Source: Tiliqua scincoides (taxonomy: Eukaryota > Chordata > Lepidosauria > Squamata > Scincidae). Taken from it: 64,000 bases of DNA. The position numbers were made by a program, and so were the translations under genes. The notes below the pieces were generated by a model. That model ran no database searches. It was given only the letters and a program-made list of their open reading frames with translations, and had not been told where the DNA came from. The DNA is taken from the NCBI RefSeq assembly GCF_035046505.1, contig NC_089829.1, forward strand, positions 9,201,396-9,265,395, given 5' to 3'. Below, piece by piece: positions 9,768 through 23,435 of the stretch. The stretch's first letter is position 1, and every line of letters begins with the position of its first letter.

Positions 9768-10147
9768 AGGAAATCCCACTGAATTCTGACGGTTGTTATG
9801 GTACTACAGTATTTGTGCTCTGGACGGTTATGTCCTGGTCAAAAACCTCCCAGTCATTGGTGTCCCTGGACACGTGTATCTGGGGTTTTTTGCATCCTGG
9901 TCATTTGCAGTCCACTATAACTTGTCAACAGGCTATAACTGGGCAACAAACCACTGTTATATATCCTAAGCCTCTTCTCCTAGCCCTAACTCTTACCCTA
10001 ACCCTACCTATGCATCTTAAAACTCAAGCGCATGTAATATAAATATATACACATATATTTAGAATCAAATATCTGGGACTCATAATGGATCGATGCTAAT
10101 CTCCAATACCAGGACGCTTTTGACCAAAACACAATTATCCAGGATGC
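9768..10147 (+). other. 3' flank of A1, polyadenylation signal not evident
   Basis: The sequence aligns with the 3' UTRs of P4 and G5, which carry AAAATAAAGCACTT. At the matching place A1 reads AAAACTCAAGCGCAT, so the AATAAA is lost; an AATATAAA-type word follows at about 10037. The same holds for A2 (from 19899) and A3 (from 30041). Confidence 0.55.
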
Positions 10148-13100
10148 AGTGGTCCTGTCAAAGTTTGTGATATTTTTTCACCCATCTGTCTACTCCCACA
10201 GTCTCAACAGCTCTGCCACCTTCCCCTCAACTCTGCCATGGTCTCCTCAACTTGCCTGTGCTCACCCTCCCTAATAAACTCCTCTTCGAAGCTCTACTTG
10301 GCTCAGCACATGCTTCTGTAAAGGGGAGGGAGCAGGAGAGAAAATTTGTTTGTTTGGTTAGGAAATATATATCCCACCTTTCCAAGGCTGAAGCAAATGC
10401 CCAAGGTGGCTTACAAAGCTTTATAATAACGTAGAAAGTATCACAACAGGTAAAAACTAAAATATCAATTTTAACATTGCATAGTGAAATGCAAGCCAAA
10501 ACAGAGCAACAGTGGTGGGCCTCCCCAGCCCCAGGAAAAAGGTCCGAGATGGCAGCTTCTGTGGGATGCTGCCTCCACCACCCCACATGCAAATCCGCCC
10601 CCCCCCTTACCTGGAGAGCACAATATCTCACGCGACCACGACACATCGGGGAAACCACCTGAAGATTCCCCAACACTTTAAATTGTGCTTCTAGTAAATT
10701 AGAAGCACAGTTTTGGACCCTCGTCGAGAGCCTTGGAGGACCTTCTGTGGGGTCCTAAAGCTCCACACCTGGGGCATTTACCCCATCAGGTCATCGGGAG
10801 GTCTGCAACTACAGAGCAAAATCTAACAAATAGCATTGGGCCAATGGAGAACAAGTTAGTCCAGGGGAGTAGTCAAGGCACAGCTGTATTTTAGAGGCAC
10901 AGAGGGCAAATATACACTCAGCAAACAAATGCCAGGCAGAACAAGTGTATTTTGAGCCCTCACTGAAAAGGCACGAGGGTGGGAGTAGTTCCCCTAGAAG
11001 GGAATTCCATGGTTGTGGTGCCACCACAGAGAAGGCTTGCCCCCAAGCTGCCACCCCTCTCACTTGAGACAGAATCAGAACTTGCAGAAGTCCCCCCTCA
11101 GATGAACTAAGAGGACAGGACAGGCTGGAATGCATGGAATGTGGCAGTCTCTCAGAGATCCTGGACCCAGATTATGGAGGGCGAAAGGTTAGAACAAGCA
11201 TACAACAAACCTTTATTAAGCATATGGTTTTACAACTAATACCTCCAAACAGTCATGTATGAGGGTATATGTTAAAAGAGAGATAAGAAATAAGGGTTAA
11301 AACACAGCAATTTGCTTACACAGTTACTCCAAGTTGCTTAGAACCAGCAGCTTAGCCCGTTTCATGTTGCTCAAATGAAAAAATTTAGCAACTGGAAGGG
11401 TCACGAATTCGAATTCACCCTCCAGCAAAAGTTGTAAAGAGGTGATCTCAGAGAGACCTTTTTCGTTTCCTGACAACGAGGGGAGATGCTGGTCTCTGAG
11501 CACTTGATTAAAAGCACAACGCAGAACAATGTGTGGAAGAGAGTCTACCTCTCTGAGGCCACAATTGCAAAATCGTTCTTCTTTCGGAGCAGAACAAGTG
11601 TTAGAACAAGCACTTTAGGTTAGAAGTAGACCCAGGAAGGTGGGCTAGATGGGCCCCTGGCCCGATCCAGCACAAATCTTCTTTTGTTCATCCCAAGCAC
11701 TATGGGATGGTCACATCCTCTGCCAAAAGTAAAACCAACTCTGTGACCTCAATGGGTTTGAGGAAGTTCTAGGAAATGGAAGTCCAGGGTCTTTGTCAAT
11801 TTAATTTTCTTTTAGTGGCTCACATGTTCTTCATGTTGTTTGAAAATAAAATCTTTAAGGCCCTGCATGGGGTAGGCCGTCTTTTATTACAGACAATTCA
11901 AAGTCACCACACAGAAACAAGAGCTGGTCCAGGAAAACTACCTCAATATTTCCCATTCAGTGAGAGTCTGGCTGCTCATGGACACCCAAAAGAGAGCACA
12001 AAGTTCTGAAGCAGAACCAGGTTGCGACAATAGCAGCCCCTGCAACATTTTTGTTTGTTGGAAGTATCACTCCTTTTGGGGGCAGGTACAGTGTGCAGGT
12101 GTGGGCAGCTTGATACACATCAAGAGAGAGAGGCTTCCAGCCCCTCCTGCCTCTTGGTTTCTGTGCCTTTCTTTCATAACCTGCTCTTGTCTAAGAAAGG
12201 GCTCTGAATGCTGTCCTTTACCATCTGGAAACAAGTCCACTTTTGAAGGCTTCAGTAATGCAGGTGTCCTCTGTTATCTGTGGAATTGGTACCTGCTGCT
12301 TCAGTTATCTGCAGTTCCGCAGGTACCAGGGATGCCCTTTGACAGGGTAAAGAGAAGGCTATAAACAGCTCTGTTTACCTGAGTGCAGCAAAACAGTCTT
12401 CTGAGCTGCCTGTAGCCTTTTCCTTCCTCCTACTCCCCAGTGTCAGCCCAGAAAGAGACCAGCAAGAAAATGCATCATAGTGCATTTTGGGGCAACACTG
12501 GAGGCAGGGGGAGCCTCAGAGCAACAAGGAGGTGGTTGCAGGCAGCTTGGAGGGTTGCATATGCCTTGAAAACACAGTGGTTTCGCTAGACAAAGGTAAA
12601 CAGAGCCATTCTTAGCGTCTCCTGTCCAGGATCCGGCCCAGGATCACCCTACTGAGGCTGCAATCCTATCCACACATACCTGGGAGAAAGTCCTATTGCC
12701 TATAATGGGACTCACTTCTAAGTAGACATGCATAGGATCAGACTCTTACAGCCCAATCCTGAGCTGCCCGGAGCCGCAGGACCCAGAGGCTCCACAAAGG
12801 GCTGCCGCCGGATCTGCAGGACCCCAAGCTGCCACCCTTCTCACTTGGGACAGAAGCAGAACTTGCAGAAGACCCCCCTCAGATGAACTAAGAGAGAGGT
12901 CACCTCCAGTCATGACATCGCTTCTGGTGGGTCCTGACAGATTCTCATTCTAAAAAGTGGGTCCTGGTGCGAAATGTGTGAGAACCACTGTATTAGGTTG
13001 TATTTTCCCATCTGGATTGCAATCCTTGAGACTGATGTGTCTGAAATGAATGTTATCATGAATGTAATCTGTGAACCAGTTTAGCAGCTGTGAAGATGCA

Positions 13101-13303
13101 ACCGATGTCCTCCCACAAGGGACAAGTTGCAGCCTGCCCAGATTCGGTAGCCAAGAAGCCCTATTATACTTAGATCAAGCTTTATCTTGCCTGTCAGTCA
13201 AAACAACTGGCTATTTTTCCTTATAGGAGGAGTTTAGAGAGCTTCCTCTCTGCTACTGGAAGTAAAATCAGATGGGAAGCTTTTTCCTCCCAAGCCCACT
13301 GAA

Positions 13304-16300
13304 ATGGGATTCCTGCCTGCATTCCTGCTTTTAATCCTAGCTGCTTTCTGCACACTTCTGATTTTGCTGGTTGTGGGAAGCATTTACATCCATGCCACCA
13401 CCACAGAGATTCCTCCTGGAGTGGAGCAGCCGGCAAAGTTCCGACTCCTTCATGTCATAGTCATTGGCTTCGGTTTACTGGTAGGTTGATGAGGGGTTAG
13501 AGTTAAACTACGTTATGTCAGCATGAGATTAATGAGGGTCTTGTTGACTGGGCAGGTTCAGGGTTAAAGTAGCCAAATAGTTTTGAGATTCAGTCTGGGT
13601 TCAATTGACCCATTTCTGCCCTGCCCAGAGGTGTACGCATTTCATCCCTGTAGCTTATTTGCAAAGTTGGGGAGAAATGGCTTAAGCAGGACCAGACTTT
13701 CCAAAGTAACCTTCAGTGCACTTCAGATGCACTTCAAGTCAGAGCCTGTGGTCTGGAGCCGATTCTGTTTTGTGAACCCTCCCTCTAGAGGAGGCCTGCA
13801 CAGCGTTGTCATTGTCCATCTCCCTCCTGTACCTTCCTTTTGTTTCAATAGTTAAGAACATAAGAACAGCCCCACTGGATCAGGCCATAGGCCCATCTAG
13901 TCCAGCTTCCTGTATCTCACAGCGGCCCACCAAATGCCCCAGGGAGCACACCAGATAACAAGAGACCTCATCCTGGTGCCCTCCCTTGCATCTGGCATTC
14001 TGACATAACCCATTTCTAAAATCAGGAGGTTGCGCATACACATCATGGCTTGTACCCCATAATGGATTTTTCCTCCAGAAACTTGTCCAATCCCCTTTTA
14101 AAGGCGTCTAGGCTAGACGCCATCACCACATCCTGTGGCAAGGAGTTCCACAGACCGACCACACGCTGAGTAAAGAAATATTTTCTTTTGTCTGTCCTAA
14201 CCCGCCCAACACTCAGTTTTAGTGGATGTTCCCTGGTTCTGGTGTTATGTGAGAGTGTAAAGAGCATCTCCCTATCCACTCTGTCCATCCCCTGCATAAT
14301 TTTGTAAGTCTCAATCATGTCCCCCCTCAGGCGTCTCTTTTCTAGGCTGAAGAGGCCCAAACACCGCAGCCTTTCCTCATAAGGAAGGTGCCCCAGCCCC
14401 ATAATCATCTTAGTCGCTCTCTTTTGCACCTTTTTGGTTGGATGCATCAAAGAGTTGGATGCATCAAAGAGTTGGATGCATCAAAGGCAAAACCATGGCA
14501 TTTTCAGAGAGCAGAAGGGCAATGATTGCATGTGTTGGCACATGTGCTGCAGTTCTGGTGCCCCGAATACAATAGTCAGTTCAACGAAGCACAGAACTTG
14601 CTAGTATTAGCATCTGAACTTTGAGTCCACCCAGTGCATTGACATTTTCAGAGAGCAGAAGGGCATTGATTGTATGTTTGCCTTGCACTGTTGTTCTGGT
14701 GCCCCCAATACTAAAGTCAATCAAGGAAACAGGAGGAGGAAAGGTGGGAAGGTCAAATGCTTGTGGGGGCAGGCAACCCTTTTCACCTGAGGCTATATTG
14801 AAGGGGTGGACATTATAGCCAGAACTTGCTAGAATTGTCATTTAAACTATGAGTCCACCCAGTGCAGATGTGAAACCCGAGTAAGCAGGTGGGAGATTTC
14901 TTATGAAAGTATTTCAAAATCTAGATTTAGAAACCGGAAATACAGCAGACCTCCAGAATATACTCCTGCAGATTTCAGGACAGGTGTGTCCATCCCTTGA
15001 CTTTGAGCCTCTAAGTAGCTGACTACAGAAGGATCTAGCCATAGGAATTCATCAGACTGTTCTCTACAAGGTCGAACCAGGAGGGCATGTCTGCTTACTT
15101 AATCCCTGCACACACATTAGTAGTAGGAAGTACATACCTTATGTCAAAACTAACTTTGACAGCTGGTCCCGCCCCTTTTTACTGGAAATCCCGCCCCCTA
15201 AGGGGGTTCAAGTGACCCCTCAAACAACTCTCCCCACTGCCCCCCACCACTGGGGAGGGTTTTTGGGACACCCCGACATTTGGTTTGGCAGGAAAAGGAG
15301 CCTGCCAATGAAGTGTGGGAAAGGGGGTTCATGTGACCCCTCAAACAACTCTTCCCGTTCCCCTCGACCGCTAGGGAAGGATTTTGTAGCCCCCCTACAT
15401 TTGGTTTGGCAGGAAAAGGAGCCCGCCAATAAAGTGTGGGAAAGGGGTTCATGTGACCACTCAAACAACTTCCCCCGTTCCCCTTGACTGCTAGGGAAGG
15501 GTTTTGTAGCACCCCGACATTTGGTTTGGCGGGAAAAGGAGCCTGCCAGTAAAGTGTGGGAAAGGGGTTCATGTGACCACTCAAACAACTCGCCCCGTTC
15601 CCCTCGACTGCTAGGGAAGGGTTTTGTAGCTGAAGGAACTTTTGACTGTTCTGATGCTTACAGGGGGATTAATTCAAATGAATTTAGAAGACATGGGCCT
15701 GGGGGGCATGGGGGAATAGAACCTGCTCACATAGGGGTTACACCAAAAAAAAAAGGACTGAAAATCAGAAGCTGATCAGACACATTTCTATATGGGAAAA
15801 CAATTTCAGCTATTTTATATTCCATGAGACTGGGAATCAGATTCTGTGTCTGGATTTTTACACGTGCAAAAACCAGACACAGGTCAAAAACTGGGGTTAA
15901 TCCAAGACTATTGCATTCCAATAACTTGGAAATTTTTCAAAACTTTTTTGTCATGGGAAGCAGATTCTGTGTCTGGTTTTGTGTCTCCAAACCAAATGTC
16001 GGGGTGTCCCAAAAACCCTCCCCAGTGGTGGGGGGCAGTGGGGGGTTGTTTGAGGGGTCACTTGAACCCCTTTAGGGGGCAGGATTTCCGGTAAAAAGGT
16101 GCGGGACCAGCTGTCAAAGTTAGTTTTGACATAAGGTATGTACATCCTACTACTCACATTTTCTCTCTCACTCTCAAAAGGGAAACATTTTCGAGAATTT
16201 TCGTATATGCAGCCAACTTCAGGTTATCCGGTATCTGCAAAACAGGCTAACACGAGCAAAAGACCCTGCGCTCTTCATAAAGGATGTGAAGTTCAAAGAT

Positions 16301-17940
16301 GTGCCTGTCCGAATGTACCAGCACAAAGTTCCCTCTGGTGGCCGAAGGAAGGGCATTGTCTTCTTCCATGGAGGCGGAGGGGTGATGGGGAGCACTGGTG
16401 AGTTACAGCTGAAATTCACCTGGATTATACTTCTCAGAGCACTTGCATGGAGGTCTACCTAATGAAGAAACATAGTTACCCTGCTGTCATTGTTTGCACA
16501 GGAGGACCCCATACCCAAGGAGGTTCCCCAGTATCAGTGGGGAAAAAGAAAACAATACAGCAGGAAGCTATATAGGAAATGTCATGCTTCCAGTTAGTCA
16601 CCGCTTGCCTACCGGTTGCCTACCGGTTGCTGGTGGCCTGTACATTCGATTCTTCATTTGAAGAAGAAGGTTAAGCAGAAAGCATCTGTGCTACCAGTAC
16701 TAGTACACTAAGCAAAGGTACTTGTAATGGGCACGCGCAAGGCACAAAGTCCCCCAGATCCAAATGAAAGTGCAGACACCAGAGTCTGGGATATGGTCCG
16801 TCCCCCCCCCCCGATTCTGAAAAGAGCCTCTGCAGGGATTTGTCGGAATTACCTTTTTATTTTGGGTGTATATTTCTGTATTTCAGAAAAGCTTTACTGG
16901 GTGCGTGTGCATAGAGAAAGTGTGTGTGGTGTATGGTTTATACAGGTGAAGCCTCTGTATATGTGGGGGTTCTCTTCCCGACCCCCCATGAATACCAAAA
17001 CCTGCAGATAATGAAATCCACGGTTTTCGGAGCCATCTTTCCTGAACGTGACTTTAGTCTGTCGGGGCCCCTCCCAGGGCCCTCCCCTGACCCCCGACTT
17101 ACCCGGGAGCAGGCACCCCATGCCCAGGGTGGGGAGGCTTCACTGCCCTCGAAGGGGGCAAAGCAGGTTGGCTCACCTCAACCAGCCAGAGGGGGCTGGC
17201 AGGGCCAACAGGGAACACTACAGGAAACAAGCCAGGAACATGAAAGGCCTTTTCTGCCCCACCTGGAGGAAGGGGAGGGGCCAAAGGGGGCAGGCTTCCT
17301 CCATAAAACAGGGAGGCCAGGGATGAGAGGCAGGCAGTGTGAAGCAGGGAGCTGTGAGGTCAACAGCTCCTGCTCCTAGGCCAGGTTTGGCAGCTCTGCT
17401 AGTGAGGAGGACAAGGGTGCTGGAACCCCCTCCCCCTGCAGCCAATCTGAAGCCTCCCTGGGGAGGAACAAGCCTGCTCCAGGCCCCTCCAGGGGAAGGC
17501 CCCTACATAGTCTTGCTCTAGTCATGTCGTGAGCCGTTCTGAATCTCGGAGAGGCTGCATGTCCCCATGTGTGGCATGTCCTAGGCTCAGAATGCCACCT
17601 GAAGACTTTTTTGACAACTTATGGTTTTAGGAAAAATCACATAGTCATAAAAAAACACTTATGTGAACGTTCTGAACCTCGGAGAAGCCACAAGGGCTGT
17701 GCATGTGGCCTCTCTGAGGCTCCAAATACCTCCCAGATATGACCTGAACAAGGTTCTGTTCGGGTCTGGGATAGACACACACACACACATTTGAATAGCT
17801 TTTTCAACACATCTCAGTTATACCTGGAATTCACTCATTCAGTGCATGCTCCACTCTTTCAATCTCTCTCTGCTGTTTTAAAGGTTAAAATTACACTCTC
17901 CCATGTTCATTTGCATATGACATGGTGATTCAAACTGTTT

Positions 17941-17991
<51 letters not shown>

Positions 17992-19898
17992 ACTTTAGCT
18001 ATGATCAATTGCTATTCCCAAAGATGGCAATTAGTCCATTTGCAGAAATTTTTGTGCTACAGCAGGAATTTGCCAGATAAAAAGGCATTTGCCATTTACT
18101 AGCTAGAAAAGCATTAGAAGCAACGTTTGTAAACTAAAGAAAAGACCAGGTTTCACTTTTCAACACTGTTGCGGTCCCAATTCTGTCAAATGAGTGGGGG
18201 GGCGCCTGAATTTAAGGCAGAGCTTTATATAGTGCATTATATATAAATGATCTTATACAACCACACCCAGGTGCATTCTGCACTGCATGTGTGTTTCTGT
18301 GTGTGAACCGTTGTTGCTTTTGTTCCTCCAGCAAGTAGCCTGGAATCCTCATAATCCTTACATGGATCCCTGGAGCTGGTGGTTCTGCTTCTTTCCTTCT
18401 CTGCTGTCAATGGATTCAACATTGCCAGGAACAAAACACTGTTGTTCCTCCTTCTCTCACTTCCTATTGCAGCCTTTTAGTGGTGGTTGTCTGATTGATC
18501 GCTGACCCTTCCCATTCTGGGCCTTTGGGATGGCACATGTGCAAACACACTTCACAAATGCCAGGGGTTCTTTCGTTTGTCATCTCTGGAAACACTTCCT
18601 TTGCAGATACCCATGACAAGATGTGCAGCTATTTCGCCAGAGAAAGCGGATCGGTGGTTGTGTCTGTTGAGTAAGTTGATCTAAATATGGAGGGCGGGCA
18701 GTTCAGGAGGGTTATACTCTTGTGGAGATTGCATTGCACACACTGAGAGGTGCAGCTTGGTAGAGCATGAATCAGCCCAGTCAGGCCACTGCTCTGATCT
18801 CCATGTCCCTTCCCAAAGTCACAGCTCTTCCCTAGAGGTGAGCAAATATTGAGAGGGAGGAATGGGCAAGTCCACTATCTTTGACACAGGAAGTCTTGAT
18901 GGAGCCCCGGAACTTGTCAGGACAATCAAATGTTTCTATTACCAACTTTGTCAGTACTTCTCAAACCCCGGTCTTCTCCTTAAGAAGTGGGAACTGGAGA
19001 AAGGTTCACAGGAGCAGTCCTCAAACTTTGTACAGCCATGACTGACCTTGTCCTCCATGGTAGGTTGTGATGCAGTGCTCACTATCGTTACCTTTTCAGC
19101 TGTATCAATCACTTTTTCTTTAGTTACCGCCTGGCTCCTGAGCACAAGTATCCAGTGCCCCTCGATGACTGTCTCGCTGCCACCACCCATTTTCTGGAAG
19201 CCGCAGAAGACCACATGGTGGATCCTGCACAGGTCATTGTTGCAGGCGATAGTGCTGGAGGCAACCTTGCAACTGCTGTTTGCCAAATCTTAGCAGGCAG
19301 ACCTGGCCTTCCAAAGGTGCGGGCCCAGATCCTCATCTATCCGTGTGTCCAGGGAATAGACTTCAACTTGCCTTCATATCAGCAAAATCAAACCGTGCCC
19401 TTTGCATTCAGGGAAGAGGCTGTTTCTTGTGTTTTGCAGTGTCTGAAAGGGGAATCATCTCTCTTGAAAGAGCTCTTGGAAGGCTCTCATGTTCCTGTCA
19501 CCCAAAAATTACAATACCAGAAATGGCTGAGTGCAGACCACATTCCCAAAGAATTTAAGGCCAGAGGCTACAAACCCCCGGTAACCATGCCCTGCAAGGA
19601 TGACGTCTACGAGGCAGTTAAGGCTTTGAGCTCGCCAGGTTTCTCCCCCCTTCTTGCTGAGGATGCTGTGATTTCCCAGCTGCCAGAGGCATGCATTGTG
19701 ACCTGCGAATACGATATCCTGAGGGACGATGGCTTGCTCTACAAGAAAAGATTGGAGGACCACCAGATCCCAGTGACTTGGTACCACATTGCTAATGGCT
19801 TCCATGGCATTTTGACCTTCATTGAACTGGGCTGGTTCAGTTTTCCTTCTGCAAAGAAGGGGATGGATGACATTGTCAAGTTCATCAAAAGCTTATAA
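13304..19898 (+). CDS. AADACL4: A2: AADACL4-like esterase, intact, identical protein to A1
   Basis: Exons are 13304-13480, 16181-16397, 18607-18670 and 19124-19898, with the same splice sites and phases as A1. The predicted 410-residue product appears identical to A1, including HGGGG at 122-126, Ser196 in GDSAGG, Asp350 and His380. Exon 4 differs silently from A1 near 19302 (GCA for GCG). Intron 1 carries the CR1-like tail and the long-TIR element; intron 2 carries the shortest GT/GA tract of the three. Being a full second gene in an identical regulatory setting, it would be expected to add dosage rather than a new activity. Confidence 0.88.
13854..14469 (-). mobile_element. CR1/L3-like LINE 3' tail in intron 1 of A2
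   Basis: This is the unit 2 copy of the element at 3707-4322, with the same edges and the same 17-bp triplication on the right. Confidence 0.8.
15119..16154. mobile_element. Long-TIR non-autonomous element, intron 1 of A2
   Basis: This is the unit 2 copy of the element at 4972-6007, with the same ends and the same 6-bp CACATT flanks. It was copied with the unit rather than inserted separately. Confidence 0.75.
17940..17989 (+). repeat. (GT)n(GA)n microsatellite, unit 2
   Basis: This is the equivalent tract in unit 2, about 50 bp. Confidence 0.95.
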
Positions 19899-22800
19899 AG
19901 GAAATCCCACTGAATTCTGACGGTTGTTATGGTACTACAGTATTTGTGCTCTGGACGGTTATGTCCTGGTCAAAAACTTCCCAGTCATTGGTGTCCCTGG
20001 ACACGTGTATCTGGGGTTTTTTGCATCCTGGTCATTTGCAGTCCACTATAACTTGTCAACAGGCTATAACTGGGCAACAAACCACTGTTATATATCCTAA
20101 GCCTCTTCTCCTAGCCCTAACTCTTACCCTAACCCTACCTATGCATCTTAAAACTCAAGCGCATGTAATATAAATATATACACATATATTTAGAATCAAA
20201 TATCTGGGACTCATAATGGATCGATGCTAATCTCCAATACCAGGACGCTTTTGACCAAAACACAATTATCCAGGATGCAGTGGTCCTGTCAAAGTTTGTG
20301 ATATTTTTTCACCCATCTGTCTACTCCCACAGTCTCAACAGCTCTGCCACCTTCCCCTCAACTCTGCCATGGTCTCCTCAACTTGCCTGTGCTCACCCTC
20401 CCTAATAAACTCCTCTTCGAAGCTCTACTTGGCTCAGCACATGCTTCTGTAAAGGGGAGGGAGCAGGAGAGAAAATTTGTTTGTTTGGTTAGGAAATATA
20501 TATCCCACCTTTCCAAGGCTGAAGCAAATGCCCAAGGTGGCTTACAAAGCTTTATAATAACGTAGAAAGTATCACAACAGGTAAAAACTAAAATATCAAT
20601 TTTAACATTGCATAGTGAAATGCAAGCCAAAACAGAGCAACAGTGGTGGGCCTCCCCAGCCCCAGGAAAAAGGTCCGAGATGGCAGCTTCTGTGGGATGC
20701 TGCCTCCACCACCCCACATGCAAATCCGCCCCCCCCCCTTACCTGGAGAGCACAATATCTCACGCGACCACGACACATCGGGGAAACCACCTGAAGATTC
20801 CCCAACACTTTAAATTGTGCTTCTAGTAAATTAGAAGCACAGTTTTGGACCCTCGTCGAGAGCCTTGGAGGACCTTCTGTGGGGTCCTAAAGCTCCACAC
20901 CTGGGGCATTTACCCCATCAGGTCATCGGGAGGTCTGCAACTACAGAGCAAAATCTAACAAATAGCATTGGGCCAATGGAGAACAAGTTAGTCCAGGGGA
21001 GTAGTCAAGGCACAGCTGTATTTTAGAGGCACAGAGGGCAAATATACACTCAGCAAACAAATGCCAGGCAGAACAAGTGTATTTTGAGCCCTCACTGAAA
21101 AGGCACGAGGGTGGGAGTAGTTCCCCTAGAAGGGAATTCCATGGTTGTGGTGCCACCACAGAGAAGGCTTGCCCCCAAGCTGCCACCCCTCTCACTTGAG
21201 ACAGAATCAGAACTTGCAGAAGTCCCCCCTCAGATGAACTAAGAGGACAGGACAGGCTGGAATGCATGGAATGTGGCAGTCTCTCAGAGATCCTGGACCC
21301 AGATTATGGAGGGCGAAAGGTTAGAACAAGCATACAACAAACCTTTATTAAGCATATGGTTTTACAACTAATACCTCCAAACAGTCATGTATGAGGGTAT
21401 ATGTTAAAAGAGAGATAAGAAATAAGGGTTAAAACACAGCAATTTGCTTACACAGTTACTCCAAGTTGCTTAGAACCAGCAGCTTAGCCCGTTTCATGTT
21501 GCTCAAATGAAAAAATTTAGCAACTGGAAGGGTCACGAATTCGAATTCACCCTCCAGCAAAAGTTGTAAAGAGGTGATCTCAGAGAGACCTTTTTCGTTT
21601 CCTGACAACGAGGGGAGATGCTGGTCTCTGAGCACTTGATTAAAAGCACAACGCAGAACAATGTGTGGAAGAGAGTCTACCTCTCTGAGGCCACAATTGC
21701 AAAATCGTTCTTCTTTCGGAGCAGAACAAGTGTTAGAACAAGCACTTTAGGTTAGAAGTAGACCCAGGAAGGTGGGCTAGATGGGCCCCTGGCCCGATCC
21801 AGCACAAATCTTCTTTTGTTCATCCCAAGCACTATGGGATGGTCACATCCTCTGCCAAAAGTAAAACCAACTCTGTGACCTCAATGGGTTTGAGGAAGTT
21901 CTAGGAAATGGAAGTCCAGGGTCTTTGTCAATTTAATTTTCTTTTAGTGGCTCACATGTTCTTCATGTTGTTTGAAAATAAAATCTTTAAGGCCCTGCAT
22001 GGGGTAGGCCGTCTTTTATTACAGACAATTCAAAGTCACCACACAGAAACAAGAGCTGGTCCAGGAAAACTACCTCAATATTTCCCATTCAGTGAGAGTC
22101 TGGCTGCTCATGGACACCCAAAAGAGAGCACAAAGTTCTGAAGCAGAACCAGGTTGCGACAATAGCAGCCCCTGCAACATTTTTGTTTGTTGGAAGTATC
22201 ACTCCTTTTGGGGGCAGGTACAGTGTGCAGGTGTGGGCAGCTTGATACACATCAAGAGAGAGAGGCTTCCAGCCCCTCCTGCCTCTTGGTTTCTGTGCCT
22301 TTCTTTCATAACCTGCTCTTGTCTAAGAAAGGGCTCTGAATGCTGTCCTTTACCATCTGGAAACAAGTCCACTTTTGAAGGCTTCAGTAATGCAGGTGTC
22401 CTCTGTTATCTGTGGAATTGGTACCTGCTGCTTCAGTTATCTGCAGTTCCGCAGGTACCAGGGATGCCCTTTGACAGGGTAAAGAGAAGGCTATAAACAG
22501 CTCTGTTTACCTGAGTGCAGCAAAACAGTCTTCTGAGCTGCCTGTAGCCTTTTCCTTCCTCCTACTCCCCAGTGTCAGCCCAGAAAGAGACCAGCAAGAA
22601 AATGCATCATAGTGCATTTTGGGGCAACACTGGAGGCAGGGGGAGCCTCAGAGCAACAAGGAGGTGGTTGCAGGCAGCTTGGAGGGTTGCATATGCCTTG
22701 AAAACACAGTGGTTTCGCTAGACAAAGGTAAACAGAGCCATTCTTAGCGTCTCCTGTCCAGGATCCGGCCCAGGATCACCCTACTGAGGCTGCAATCCTA

Positions 22801-23435
22801 TCCACACATACCTGGGAGAAAGTCCTATTGCCTATAATGGGACTCACTTCTAAGTAGACATGCATAGGATCAGACTCTTACAGCCCAATCCTGAGCTGCC
22901 CGGAGCCGCAGGACCCAGAGGCTCCACAAAGGGCTGCCGCCGGATCTGCAGGACCCCAAGCTGCCACCCTTCTCACTTGGGACAGAAGCAGAACTTGCAG
23001 AAGACCCCCCTCAGATGAACTAAGAGAGAGGTCACCTCCAGTCATGACATCGCTTCTGGTGGGTCCTGACAGATTCTCATTCTAAAAAGTGGGTCCTGGT
23101 GCGAAATGTGTGAGAACCACTGTATTAGGTTGTATTTTCCCATCTGGATTGCAATCCTTGAGACTGATGTGTCTGAAATGAATGTTATCATGAATGTAAT
23201 CTGTGAACCAGTTTAGCAGCTGTGAAGATGCAACCGATGTCCTCCCACAAGGGACAAGTTGCAGCCTGCCCAGATTCGGTAGCCAAGAAGCCCTATTATA
23301 CTTAGATCAAGCTTTATCTTGCCTGTCAGTCAAAACAACTGGCTATTTTTCCTTATAGGAGGAGTTTAGAGAGCTTCCTCTCTGCTACTGGAAGTAAAAT
23401 CAGATGGGAAGCTTTTTCCTCCCAAGCCCACTGAA

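Larger units (their letters stand above)
1..10147 (+). repeat. Tandem segmental duplication, unit 1 (carries gene A1)
   Basis: The whole 10147-bp block recurs at 10148 and 20279, and its first third again at 30421, in the same orientation. I saw only scattered single-base differences (for example near 960, 9171 and 9837) and length changes in the GT/GA microsatellite at 7793 and in short C-runs. The boundary chosen here is arbitrary because the window opens exactly one period before 10148; a further unit may lie upstream. Near-identity across introns and transposons means very recent duplication, ongoing homogenisation, or an assembly artefact. Confidence 0.95.
10148..20278 (+). repeat. Tandem segmental duplication, unit 2 (carries gene A2)
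   Basis: This is the second copy of the unit, 10131 bp. The 16-bp shortening relative to unit 1 lies in the GT/GA microsatellite (17940-17989). All internal transposons, including the CR1-like tail and the long-TIR element, are present at the equivalent positions. Confidence 0.95.

Noticed and set aside
10000-10020. CCCTAA-like words in the 3' flank, as in an interstitial telomere
   Set aside because: Only two or three imperfect units; the same words occur in all 3' flanks as ordinary sequence.
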